10,308 bases of DNA, from assembly GCA_036657595.1 (NCBI GenBank), contig JAVXFZ010000088.1, forward strand, positions 1-10,308, in the 5' to 3' direction. Positions 1 to 8,230 of this stretch are shown here, piece after piece. Source of the DNA: Odoribacter sp036657595 (GTDB lineage Bacteria > Bacteroidota > Bacteroidia > Bacteroidales > Marinifilaceae). A program made the translations under genes and the position numbers. A model generated the notes under the pieces. That model had not been told where the DNA came from, made no database searches, and saw only the letters and a program-made list of their open reading frames with translations. Within the stretch, counting starts at the first letter, position 1. Each line of letters starts with the position of its first letter.

Positions 1-118
1 CGCCTCCAAATTAGTCTTTTTATGATTAAAAACAAATAAATAATCACAATTAATCAATATTCTAATATTCCCATATCCAATTCCAGTTTAGGATATAAAA
101 CGTAAAAATGTCATTTAT

Positions 119-160
119 AAAAAAAACGTTTCTGCCTAACATACAATTAAACAGAAACGT
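119..160 (-). terminator. Rho-independent terminator of the M60 peptidase gene
   Basis: Perfect 9-bp inverted repeat: ACGTTTCTG at 126-134 pairs with CAGAAACGT at 152-160, with a 17-nt loop. Read on the minus strand, the stem is followed at once by a run of about seven T residues (119-125). It lies about 20 bp downstream of the stop codon at 181, which is the expected place for an intrinsic terminator. The remaining sequence to the left edge (1-118) is AT-rich, and I see no gene or clear signal in it. Confidence 0.85.
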
Positions 161-180
161 CAACAACTTTTAAACATTTA

Positions 181-1731
181 TTAATCCTCTATCAGTGTTA
201 TATCCATCGGTGGAAGCGGCAAATTCCAAGAAGCAATCTCCGCTTTACAACGATCGACCATTTCTTGTGTCAGATCCATCTGATATTTCCCATAATCATT
301 TATTTCTAACGAAATAGGTTTGAGAAAACCCCATTTTGTAAAGAAATCAGTCAAATCCATTTTGCTGACTTTACAACACTGTTTGACAAAATTCAATTGA
401 AAGGTTGCCACATTTTTCCAAGGATCCAATCCCTTCATTTCTTCTGCGCTGTTACGAAGAGCTTCGTAAAGATCAGCATAAAAATCAGAGTGCCCATTTT
501 GTGAAAAATAAAGCTGCAACTGCCAAAACGGAACCAGTCTGTTAAAAACATCCCCATCCTCCAAATAAGACAATTGACCGTCTATAATACTCTTCCTTGC
601 CTTTTCATAACTTTTTTGTTCACTCAGACGACTTCTATTACCGAAACGAGTCGTCACATAAAGGGTTACAATATTATTGCTCACTTCTCCCAAACCTCCC
701 CAATTCAAATAAGGGCGCAGTTGATGCACGTGTCCCACCTCGTGATTGAATCCCCAGCAAGGATCACCCTTAATCACACTTTCAGGATTCACCACCATTG
801 ACATTGCATATCCAGGTTGCGCACCCATATAAGCTACCCCGTCGCCATCACGGAACATATAATAATTATAGTTAACACGTGCCAAAATACGGTTATCAAA
901 GACTTTATTATATTTTTTTAAACCGATGAATTGATGTTGTAAATACACCATCGAATCATAATTTGCTAATAATTCAACCCCTTTACCTGCCGCATATTTT
1001 TGACAAGCCTTCACAGGATAGACAATTTGGATGTTCCGACCTTTTCCGTCGATTACAGGATAGACAGAATGAGCAAGAAGAGAATCCCATTCTGCATTTG
1101 AATTCCGCGTCACATCAAAATAACCGTTCACCGGATCGTTGACAAAATGTACGCTGATTTTAGATTCCACTTCCGGGGTTTCAGAATAATAGTCTACATA
1201 AGCCAATCCGTCCTCTTCAATTGCCAGCACATTTACTCCATTTTGCAACGGATACACCTTTTTATGAATTCCCCAACCGTTCGGATCTTTGGTTGGATCA
1301 GTGCCTTCTGGAGCGTGGCGTTCCCAATTGGGCACAACAATATTCACTTTCTTATCATTTTTGATTCCATTAACCAAAATCGTCTGTTCACCTTTTTTCA
1401 ACACAACACCGGTCACTCCCTCATAATTGCTGTAACCACTCCCAATGTGTAATTTACTTCCAAGAATTTCAGGTTTCAGATAAGCTTTATAGGCTGCCAA
1501 GCGATAATCAAATTTATATTGCTTATTATACATAGCCATCGCAGCTGCTTTCAAATCGGCATTCTGCATCGCATTGATTTTTTTCTTAGAAATTCGAGCT
1601 TTTAAACCGTTTGCCATTGGATCCGAAAAAATACGAAGATCATTTTCAAGGGAAACCGTTTTTTGCATTCCACAAGAAGATACACATATTGCTATGCCCA
1701 TCATTACCGATAATAGTTTCATTTTATTCAT
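181..1731 (-). CDS. M60-family (mucinase-type) zinc metallopeptidase, lipoprotein
   Basis: Predicted secreted gluzincin protease of the Peptidase_M60 (enhancin/mucinase) family, which in gut Bacteroidales attacks O-glycosylated host proteins. The zinc motif HEVGH is at residues 330-334, with H330 and H334 as ligands, E331 as the catalytic base, and a downstream Glu (E349, in GLGE) as the likely third ligand. Order: signal peptide with lipobox VSSC (lipidated Cys20), a beta-rich N-terminal domain at about 70-198, the M60 catalytic domain at about 198-435, and a C-terminal extension to 516. I chose the ATG at 1731; the frame extends two codons further to a TTG at 1737, which is less likely, and another ATG lies at 1722. 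No acidic export tag follows the Cys (GMQKT). It lacks the carbohydrate-binding modules often attached to M60 mucinases. It has its own terminator and sits 166 bp after the upstream operon. Substrate is inferred from family only. Confidence 0.9.
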   Translation of the reverse strand: MNKMKLLSVMMGIAICVSSCGMQKTVSLENDLRIFSDPMANGLKARISKKKINAMQNADLKAAAMAMYNKQYKFDYRLAAYKAYLKPEILGSKLHIGSGYSNYEGVTGVVLKKGEQTILVNGIKNDKKVNIVVPNWERHAPEGTDPTKDPNGWGIHKKVYPLQNGVNVLAIEEDGLAYVDYYSETPEVESKISVHFVNDPVNGYFDVTRNSNAEWDSLLAHSVYPVIDGKGRNIQIVYPVKACQKYAAGKGVELLANYDSMVYLQHQFIGLKKYNKVFDNRILARVNYNYYMFRDGDGVAYMGAQPGYAMSMVVNPESVIKGDPCWGFNHEVGHVHQLRPYLNWGGLGEVSNNIVTLYVTTRFGNRSRLSEQKSYEKARKSIIDGQLSYLEDGDVFNRLVPFWQLQLYFSQNGHSDFYADLYEALRNSAEEMKGLDPWKNVATFQLNFVKQCCKVSKMDLTDFFTKWGFLKPISLEINDYGKYQMDLTQEMVDRCKAEIASWNLPLPPMDITLIED

Positions 1732-1833
1732 AAACAATTTAAATTAATACATCATCTTTGTTTTTCCATCAAAATCATACATCTAAAAATGAACACATCA
1801 TTCTGATGAAACAAAATACAATAGGAAGATTTG

Positions 1834-1871
1834 AAAAAATGAAGTCAGTCAGAAAACTAACTTCATTTTTT
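1834..1871 (-). terminator. Strong hairpin terminator closing the Calx-beta/S8 operon
   Basis: Perfect 12-bp inverted repeat: AAAAAATGAAGT at 1834-1845 and ACTTCATTTTTT at 1860-1871, with a 14-nt loop. An inner AGT/ACT pairing can extend the stem past one mismatch. On the minus strand it ends in a six-T run. It begins 26 bp after the stop codon of the 1898-3835 gene. The A-run/T-run symmetry means it could also stop plus-strand transcription. The rest of the gap to the M60 gene (1732-1833) is AT-rich and may hold a promoter, but no convincing Bacteroides-type -33/-7 pair was found. Confidence 0.85.
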
Positions 1872-1897
1872 ATTGGACCATTCCTCATCGAATAAAT

Positions 1898-3835
1898 TTA
1901 TTTTCTCGTAATAGAAAATGCTGTTATTGCATCTGTAAGATAAATAGCAGAAGTTCCTTTGTACCAAAAAAATGCAACAGTCACATCAGAGGCAATCGAA
2001 AGAGTCGAACCATTCTCTTGTAGTGGACAATTACTGGTATAGTAAGCACCCAATGGCTGCGTACTTTCCTTTCTCCAGACAAATTTTCCATTCAAAGGTC
2101 CTCGCCCATCCTTAAAATCATATTGCCCAAATGAATATCCTGAATCTGCACCCATAATTTCTATTGCCCCTTTTGTATATCGCAATTTGCCTATCCAATT
2201 GGTATTACCTCTCATTTTATCAAATAAGTAATATTTCCCAAAATTAGTGGCAAACTCCGCATCCGTACTACCCGCAGACAAGGTAATCGGAAAAGTACCA
2301 GCTCCCATTTTTAAATCAGCAGCCCCTAACCATTTCCGATACCCTTCATTCTTCACAATTGTCAACTGACTCTTAATCTCTTTTATAAACGGATATTGAT
2401 CCACAGCAACGACCTTGATTTCAAAAATCGAATTTTCTTTCCATTCCCTAAAAACGAGTGCCTCAAAAGACACCGTTCCTTTAGTATCCCCAGCCTTGAT
2501 GGTCACTGTTTTATTTTTGAAGTCAAAATGTTTGCCTTCCACAGCTGTTTTTTCTATCGTCTCAAGATGTAAGGTAATATCATAATCCAATGCTTCAGGA
2601 ATACAAACAGGGATGCTATTAGTTCCAGAACCTTCTGTTGTATTATAATTAGATAGGAAATAAGGAAAATCATCATTTACCATCACAACCTTCAAAGGAG
2701 TCTTCACTAATTCAGCACCGATTGCTGATTTTAAGATAAGAGAAAATTCCTTGTTAAATAAATCCTTATTGTTTATAAATACCAAATCGACTACTTTTTC
2801 CTTTTCTCCGGCAGCAAATGTAAGCGTTTTTGCCGACAAACGATAATCCACATCTAATACTGCATTTCCATTCCCTTCGACAGGTGCAATATCCACCACA
2901 ACAGGATCTTCCGTTACAGAAGGTGCGTGATCCAAAACGACAGCCACCTCGATTGTTTTTCCCTCAGTATCTTTCAAATCTGATACTTTAAATCTAGCTG
3001 TCTTTATAACTTCCTCACTCACGATTGCCACCCTGCAAGCAGACTTCATTTTACCAATCGTAAGATTTCCACCGGAAACAGTAACCACAGAAAGTGAAAA
3101 AATCCGGTCATAATTCACTACTTTATCATCTGTGGGGATCAACTCCACATAAAGCATTTCATCTCCCGGATTCACCGTAATCTTTTTTGAAGCCAATTCA
3201 AAATGCTGGTATTCCTTGGCAGAACTATCTGCAACAGCGATCTCAACAGTGGCAGTCGAAAGAACAGCACCCGTAATTTTCAATGGGATCCGACAAGTGG
3301 ATTTATACTCCTCTGTCGTCACTGCCGATTCATAAGTTGTCCACTCCATTTTCTCAAACTCTATGAAAGAGTTACTGGTAATAGCCAAACGGAAAGTCTG
3401 CTGAGTGCCTGATTTTACACCCCCTCCGTAGACTGTTTTAATGCTCAAATCAACCGTTTTATCTTTAATCGCTTTCCCCGGATCAAGTATATCCACATTT
3501 ACATACCCCGTAGTTTCTCCTGCCGGAATATTAATCACCTTTTCTTCCAACATAAAATCAATCCCTTCTTCGGCTACCGTATCCCGATCGGAAACAATCG
3601 GAGCTACGCTCACTCTGACCATCGCCTCCGCAGCTTTTTCCAGTACAACCGGAATCTGAACCTTCCCGCCATTACGCAAAACAGTACGTCCTGCTTCTCC
3701 AAAAGCCACCCCTACCTTAATAATTTGGTCTCCACCTTCAGAACTCTGCTGATTATCATCATCGTCACACGCCATCAGTCCCATTACCAGAACAAACGAC
3801 ATAAAAAAATATTTTACTGCTCTCATATCTTTCAT
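1898..3835 (-). CDS. Calx-beta-like repeat lipoprotein (four repeats) with C-terminal beta domain
   Basis: Predicted surface lipoprotein of 645 residues with no recognisable catalytic site. The signal peptide ends in lipobox LMAC (lipidated Cys23), followed by DDDD, which resembles the acidic lipoprotein export signal that sends Bacteroidetes lipoproteins to the outer face of the outer membrane. Four Calx-beta-like beta-sandwich repeats follow at about 38-155, 157-275, 278-389 and 391-497. They share the pattern (E)G.DF/Y, then PAG/AAG, then an alternating beta strand, and end near VNDD or VKNEG. The last 145 residues (from KWLGAADL at 501) form a different beta-rich domain that starts like the C-terminal domain of the 8231-9853 product. 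Start: ATG at 3835; the ATG at 3826 (Met4) is equally possible, and neither has a Shine-Dalgarno. It lies 24 bp after the preceding gene and is the last gene before the terminator. A DUF1735/DUF4843-like assignment of the repeats is an alternative. Confidence 0.82.
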   Translation of the reverse strand: MKDMRAVKYFFMSFVLVMGLMACDDDDNQQSSEGGDQIIKVGVAFGEAGRTVLRNGGKVQIPVVLEKAAEAMVRVSVAPIVSDRDTVAEEGIDFMLEEKVINIPAGETTGYVNVDILDPGKAIKDKTVDLSIKTVYGGGVKSGTQQTFRLAITSNSFIEFEKMEWTTYESAVTTEEYKSTCRIPLKITGAVLSTATVEIAVADSSAKEYQHFELASKKITVNPGDEMLYVELIPTDDKVVNYDRIFSLSVVTVSGGNLTIGKMKSACRVAIVSEEVIKTARFKVSDLKDTEGKTIEVAVVLDHAPSVTEDPVVVDIAPVEGNGNAVLDVDYRLSAKTLTFAAGEKEKVVDLVFINNKDLFNKEFSLILKSAIGAELVKTPLKVVMVNDDFPYFLSNYNTTEGSGTNSIPVCIPEALDYDITLHLETIEKTAVEGKHFDFKNKTVTIKAGDTKGTVSFEALVFREWKENSIFEIKVVAVDQYPFIKEIKSQLTIVKNEGYRKWLGAADLKMGAGTFPITLSAGSTDAEFATNFGKYYLFDKMRGNTNWIGKLRYTKGAIEIMGADSGYSFGQYDFKDGRGPLNGKFVWRKESTQPLGAYYTSNCPLQENGSTLSIASDVTVAFFWYKGTSAIYLTDAITAFSITRK

Positions 3836-3859
3836 ATTTTAGTCAATTTTTGAAAATCA

Positions 3860-5719
3860 TTATTTCAACCAGCCGTGTAATGTCAATTCAGCCAAACTTG
3901 CCGCATTGCTGCCACTACCTTGAACAATCTTCACTTTTACATAGTGTGCCGTAGGATAGTTATCTGTCCAATTGATTGTCTGTCGCCGCTCTGCTGTATT
4001 CGTACTGAATACCAATGTCTTCTGCAATATCCAAGTAGCCTTTTTCCAGTCTTCCGCCTCCGTCGTGTACACTTCCACCCTCTTCGTATCTGCATTATTG
4101 ACACGTCTGACCAATTCCAGCCACGTCAACACATAGTCACTATTGAGATCAATAATCGCTTCACACGGAATCTCCATAGCCGGCACGCCCGCCCATTGAT
4201 TATGCCAAAAAGTGCTCTCCTCATTATCAATCAGTTTCCTTGCAGTTGCCGGACCATCTTGCACCGCTTCTTCTGATGAAACATAAGCCACCGCCCAAGC
4301 GCCCTTATTCAAACGGAACGTCATAGACAGACTTGTCTGAACTCCTGCGGTTGCCCCCAAAACATCCTTTAGCCTCAAAGCTATTTCCGAACGTTTCTGT
4401 AATACAGGAGCTATCACATTCAATGTAATATTTGCTTTCAATTGTCCGGCAGGAATCATCAGTGTTTCTGTTTCCGGGGTGAATATTTTAGCATTCGCAC
4501 TTTCAACCGTAAAACTAACATTATGGGCTAAAGCCTTTTCCAAACTCACTGCAACAACATATTTTTTATCAGTCGACAAGACATCGTATGTAGGTGCTGC
4601 AAATAATAACTTAGTATCACAATCCCAAATCGTCACCTCACAAGTTCCTCCATCTATGGAAATCTTTGGATTACTGCACATTTCGATTGCCAATGCCACT
4701 GTACGGTCGTCATTGACTGTCGAAGAATATTTCGGCTTAAATGCCAACATCACACTATCCTGTCCGGCAGGAATAACGACACTTTTTTCAAGGGTAAAAT
4801 CACTACCTTCAAGAGCCGTACCTCCTTCCTGTAACTTCACTTTAACTTCGACATCCTCGCTCAAGGCTTGAGTGAGACGAATGGGCAACAACAACAAATT
4901 TTCCGTTTCTACCACCGTCACTTGAGCTTTTCCAAAACTCAAACCGGTATCATCATCTTTGATTATCATCAAAGAATTACTACGGGTAGTCAATTTTTGG
5001 GCTCCCTGAACTTCCGTTATCTCCCAAATCAAAACCAGATCTTCACTGTTATAATTATTATTAATTGTACGAATGATTAATTTTGCAGTATCCATTTTAG
5101 CGGAAAGTTCAAAATTAGTAGCGGAAAGGAGCTCATAATCACGACCTTCAATAGCTGTCCCACCCACTTGCTTCACGCTAAAACGAACGGTTTTACCTGA
5201 CGGAGTTCCCTCTAAATAAATCGGTAAACAAACAGTTTCGTTTGATTCATAACACCGTTTCTCTCTATTCAGAAAAACCACCGCACATTGACTTTCATCG
5301 TCAATGATATAAATACGGCACCGAGAAGGTTCAACAACACCTCCACCGCCGGCTTCTATGATACGTAAATCTATATAACGTGTCGGATCCACAGAACGAT
5401 TATCTATCAATTCTATTTCAGCATACACCAACGATTCGCCTTTCTTTACCGGAATACGTGTAGATGCCAAAATATAATCCTTTCCTTCTGTCATATTATT
5501 TTCCAAAGCTGCTGCTACTTCCAATGTATAATCAGCAGGAGCGGGAAGCGACAGATGAATACCTACTTTTATATTTCCAACAGTTTCCATCTCATTAAAA
5601 AGCGTATCGCTAAAACAGGCTTCCCCCGGAACTAATACACTTCCGGCAGATGAATCATCGTCTTTACAGGATACAAAAAATAATGCTCCCAATAATAAAT
5701 ACAAATATCTTCTTTTCAT
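3860..5719 (-). CDS. Calx-beta-like repeat lipoprotein with C-terminal F5/8 type C (discoidin) domain
   Basis: Predicted 619-residue surface lipoprotein that probably presents a ligand-binding module on a stalk. Lipobox FVSC (lipidated Cys18) is followed by KDDDSS, a good acidic surface-export signal. Four Calx-beta/DUF1735-like repeats lie at about 29-142, 144-257, 258-368 and 369-473, several with EGKDY, EGRDY or EGSDF and ending in IDDE or KDDD. Residues 474-619 look like an F5/8 type C domain: ATARKLIDNEESTFWHNQW, then a DL...LTWLEL strand, and ASLAELTLHG at the end. Such domains commonly bind sugars (CBM32-like), but the ligand is not determined. The frame extends 19 codons upstream to a TTG at 5776, overlapping the S8 gene; I chose the ATG at 5719 because it puts the signal peptide at the N-terminus and leaves a normal 26-bp gap. 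Unusually, nine cysteines follow the lipidated one. Confidence 0.85.
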   Translation of the reverse strand: MKRRYLYLLLGALFFVSCKDDDSSAGSVLVPGEACFSDTLFNEMETVGNIKVGIHLSLPAPADYTLEVAAALENNMTEGKDYILASTRIPVKKGESLVYAEIELIDNRSVDPTRYIDLRIIEAGGGGVVEPSRCRIYIIDDESQCAVVFLNREKRCYESNETVCLPIYLEGTPSGKTVRFSVKQVGGTAIEGRDYELLSATNFELSAKMDTAKLIIRTINNNYNSEDLVLIWEITEVQGAQKLTTRSNSLMIIKDDDTGLSFGKAQVTVVETENLLLLPIRLTQALSEDVEVKVKLQEGGTALEGSDFTLEKSVVIPAGQDSVMLAFKPKYSSTVNDDRTVALAIEMCSNPKISIDGGTCEVTIWDCDTKLLFAAPTYDVLSTDKKYVVAVSLEKALAHNVSFTVESANAKIFTPETETLMIPAGQLKANITLNVIAPVLQKRSEIALRLKDVLGATAGVQTSLSMTFRLNKGAWAVAYVSSEEAVQDGPATARKLIDNEESTFWHNQWAGVPAMEIPCEAIIDLNSDYVLTWLELVRRVNNADTKRVEVYTTEAEDWKKATWILQKTLVFSTNTAERRQTINWTDNYPTAHYVKVKIVQGSGSNAASLAELTLHGWLK

Positions 5720-5745
5720 ACCTTCAAGTTTAAAACACCCCACTA

Positions 5746-8211
5746 CTATGGTTTCACATCTATACGGAAACGGCAACTGACACTAAGACCCTCCTTATTT
5801 TCAGCCCGAACCATCACCGTTGTATATCCTGCCCGCTCTGCCCTCAAGCGCAAATAGACACCATCGCTTTGAGCAAAACATACCCCACTATTATTATTTT
5901 CAACATTGAAAATCAATGCCTCGTTGTGCAATTCCTTAAAATAATCTGCCAAGACAATCTTCTTTTCCTGATACAAAGTCCTTATCGTCTGATCGGGAAT
6001 AGATTTTAATAATTGAGGTGCTATCTCTTTCCTTTTCACTTCATAAGGAATCTTTACCAAAGTGAAAGCACCATACTCATCTGTCACCTTCAACACCACC
6101 TGCTGTACCTCATTCTTATAATCGCCAAACATAGGCTCAAATTTCAAAACAAGTTGCCCCCCCTGCACCTCTATTCTCATCCACGCTAACTGCGGCGACA
6201 AACTATAAGTCATTTTCTGACCTTCCGGTTCCACCAACTGATAAGATAATTCAAGCAAAGACATTTCATCTACAAAAGCATTCCCTTCCCAATGAGCTGT
6301 CAATACAGGCGGATAATTACGTACCACACTTCCCTGCTGCACTGAAGGTTCCGCGGCATTATTCCAACGATCATATCCGGTCAGCGTATACCGATAAGTC
6401 ACACCCATTTTCAAATTACGTAACGTATCCCGGAGCAAATCCCCTGCCTTTCCAAAATCAAGGCTATAACTTTTCTCTCCCCCCTTTACAGAAACAGCAT
6501 CCACCGGTTCCCATTTCAGTTTATAACGGGAAGCCTGTCCATCATCCTCATCTTTTGCCACCATCCATTCCACTATCGTATAATCATCATAAGATGCCAC
6601 GATCCGCAACTCTGTCAAAGAGGGAGGAATTGGATTCCCCTGTGGTTTCACTGCCATTCCGGCATCTATATATCCCACCCCCAACAAACCGGCATATTTG
6701 GGATTATACTGATCTATATTGCGCACAGAACTAAGAAGCCGTCCCCGTAAATCATCCACTGTATATCCCAAACCTTGAAATTTAGACAAAGTTAAGGCTG
6801 CTACCCCACTAATATGAGGGCAAGCCATAGAAGTTCCTTGCAACCAAGCATACGAACTACCCATAGTTGTACTAAGAATAGCATATTCACTACCCAAAGA
6901 AGACTCCCCTCCGGGAGCTGCAACATCCACCCATTTCCCGTAATTGGAATAGCTGGATTTCGTCAGATCCGGAGCAAAAGCAGATACAGACAAAACTTGT
7001 TCCAACGAAGCAGGATAAGCCTTACGATCTGTATTATCATTAGCAGCAGCAAAAATGACTAATCCCCCTCCCATCGGTCCACTTTGCTCACCACTAACCG
7101 CATAGCCCGCATTTTTTATAAAATAATTAATGGCATCAGTCATAGAAGCATTTCCTTCATACCCCTGTGTCCAACTGCATTGAGCAATGACTGCCCCGTT
7201 GTCGGCAGCATAAACAAAACTTCCCGCTGTGTTCCCTCCCTTACCGGTTCCATCCAAAATTTGGCAAGCCATAATTCGTACTCCCGGCACATCCGCATTT
7301 CCTCCTGCAATTCCGCAAACACCAATACCATTTCCATTCATAGCAGCTATCGTTCCGGAAACGTGCGTTCCGTGAGTCATAGAAGTAACTTTACCACTAT
7401 TACTGACAAAATTATATCCATAAATATCATCAACAAAACCATTTCCGTCATCGTCCACATCCGTAGATCCCTTTAATTCTGCCTGATTCACCCACATATT
7501 GGCAGCCAAATCAGGATGATCATACTGAACCCCCTCATCTATAACAGCGACAATCACATTACTCGATCCTGTCTCATATTGCCAAGCCTCATACAAATTA
7601 ATATCTCCCCCCTTCGTTGAAGGAATTAGTGCTCCTGTATTATGATAATGCCATTGCTCTTTCAAACGTGTATCATTAAACGGAAGTGCCCCTTCTTCTC
7701 CCGAAGTTATCTGCAAAGCCTTCCTGCTCGCCATCGCAGCCACATCAATTAACTGATGAATCACCTCCATATAAGCAGGTACAACCTGATAATCTATTCG
7801 TGGCAAAACGATTTCTTCCACCTTGTCAACTCCGGATACAGTTTCCAAATCCAGCGTTGCACTACGAGTAGATATCTTCTTTTCAAAATAAACATCATAC
7901 CACAAATCCAATCCGAAAGCCCGATGACGTTCTTCAAATTTACCGGCAGGCAAGAAAGTACGTTGCATCTGATAAACACCCAATTTGGAATACATCACAT
8001 CCAAATCATCATTACCGGTAGTCGTAATCCCCGAAGTAGTCGTAACACTCAGATTTCGTGCCGCCTCCTGCGTTAGTTTTACCCGTATATGTCCTTGTTG
8101 CACCTCCTTCTCGACAGCCTGTGAAGCATCCATACCCGGAAGAGCCTCCTCCTCCTGCTGACAAGAAAAGAACAAAAAACAAAAGACAATCAAAAAAAGA
8201 TAATTCTTCAT
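5746..8211 (-). CDS. Subtilisin-family (S8) serine protease, lipoprotein with prodomain and C-terminal Fn3/Ig-like domains
   Basis: Predicted membrane-anchored subtilase of 821 residues. The signal peptide ends FFSC (lipidated Cys17) followed by QQEEE. A prodomain-like region (about 38-170) precedes the catalytic domain (about 183-521). The catalytic set is intact: Asp225 in VIDEG, His280 in HGTHVSG, oxyanion Asn391 in AAAND, and nucleophile Ser461 in GTSMACPHISG. DEG replaces the commoner DTG/DSG. An EF-hand-like acidic loop, DVDDDGNGFVDD (251-262), is a probable calcium site. After GVGYIDAG the chain continues with a proline hinge (NPIPPS), an Fn3-like domain (about 531-625), a cadherin-like domain (about 630-730) and a last Ig-like domain to residue 821. 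ATG start, no Shine-Dalgarno. It sits 19 bp after one Calx-beta-like gene and 26 bp before another. Family assignment is firm; substrate is unknown, and processing of a partner protein in the operon is as plausible as nutrient proteolysis. Confidence 0.95.
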   Translation of the reverse strand: MKNYLFLIVFCFLFFSCQQEEEALPGMDASQAVEKEVQQGHIRVKLTQEAARNLSVTTTSGITTTGNDDLDVMYSKLGVYQMQRTFLPAGKFEERHRAFGLDLWYDVYFEKKISTRSATLDLETVSGVDKVEEIVLPRIDYQVVPAYMEVIHQLIDVAAMASRKALQITSGEEGALPFNDTRLKEQWHYHNTGALIPSTKGGDINLYEAWQYETGSSNVIVAVIDEGVQYDHPDLAANMWVNQAELKGSTDVDDDGNGFVDDIYGYNFVSNSGKVTSMTHGTHVSGTIAAMNGNGIGVCGIAGGNADVPGVRIMACQILDGTGKGGNTAGSFVYAADNGAVIAQCSWTQGYEGNASMTDAINYFIKNAGYAVSGEQSGPMGGGLVIFAAANDNTDRKAYPASLEQVLSVSAFAPDLTKSSYSNYGKWVDVAAPGGESSLGSEYAILSTTMGSSYAWLQGTSMACPHISGVAALTLSKFQGLGYTVDDLRGRLLSSVRNIDQYNPKYAGLLGVGYIDAGMAVKPQGNPIPPSLTELRIVASYDDYTIVEWMVAKDEDDGQASRYKLKWEPVDAVSVKGGEKSYSLDFGKAGDLLRDTLRNLKMGVTYRYTLTGYDRWNNAAEPSVQQGSVVRNYPPVLTAHWEGNAFVDEMSLLELSYQLVEPEGQKMTYSLSPQLAWMRIEVQGGQLVLKFEPMFGDYKNEVQQVVLKVTDEYGAFTLVKIPYEVKRKEIAPQLLKSIPDQTIRTLYQEKKIVLADYFKELHNEALIFNVENNNSGVCFAQSDGVYLRLRAERAGYTTVMVRAENKEGLSVSCRFRIDVKP

Positions 8212-8230
8212 ATATTTTGGTATTTATTTT

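Noticed and set aside
574..801. Plus-strand open frames opposite the minus-strand genes (for example 574-801, 1147-1452, 4479-4871, 7084-7476, 9353-9688).
   Set aside because: They lie wholly or almost wholly inside well-supported minus-strand genes, encode low-complexity or unfamiliar peptides and lack signal or domain features.
1732..1833. Bacteroides-type promoter for the M60 gene (TGATTTTG near 1770 as a -7 element).
   Set aside because: The -7 match has a mismatch and no TTTG lies at the right distance upstream; the call would be guesswork.
5720..5776. N-terminal extension of the F5/8C lipoprotein to a TTG at 5776.
   Set aside because: It would bury the lipoprotein signal peptide behind 19 residues and overlap the S8 gene; the ATG at 5719 gives a standard signal peptide.
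7140..7337. Minus-strand 65-residue open frame inside the S8 gene.
   Set aside because: It is in another frame across the conserved subtilase core, so it is a shadow.
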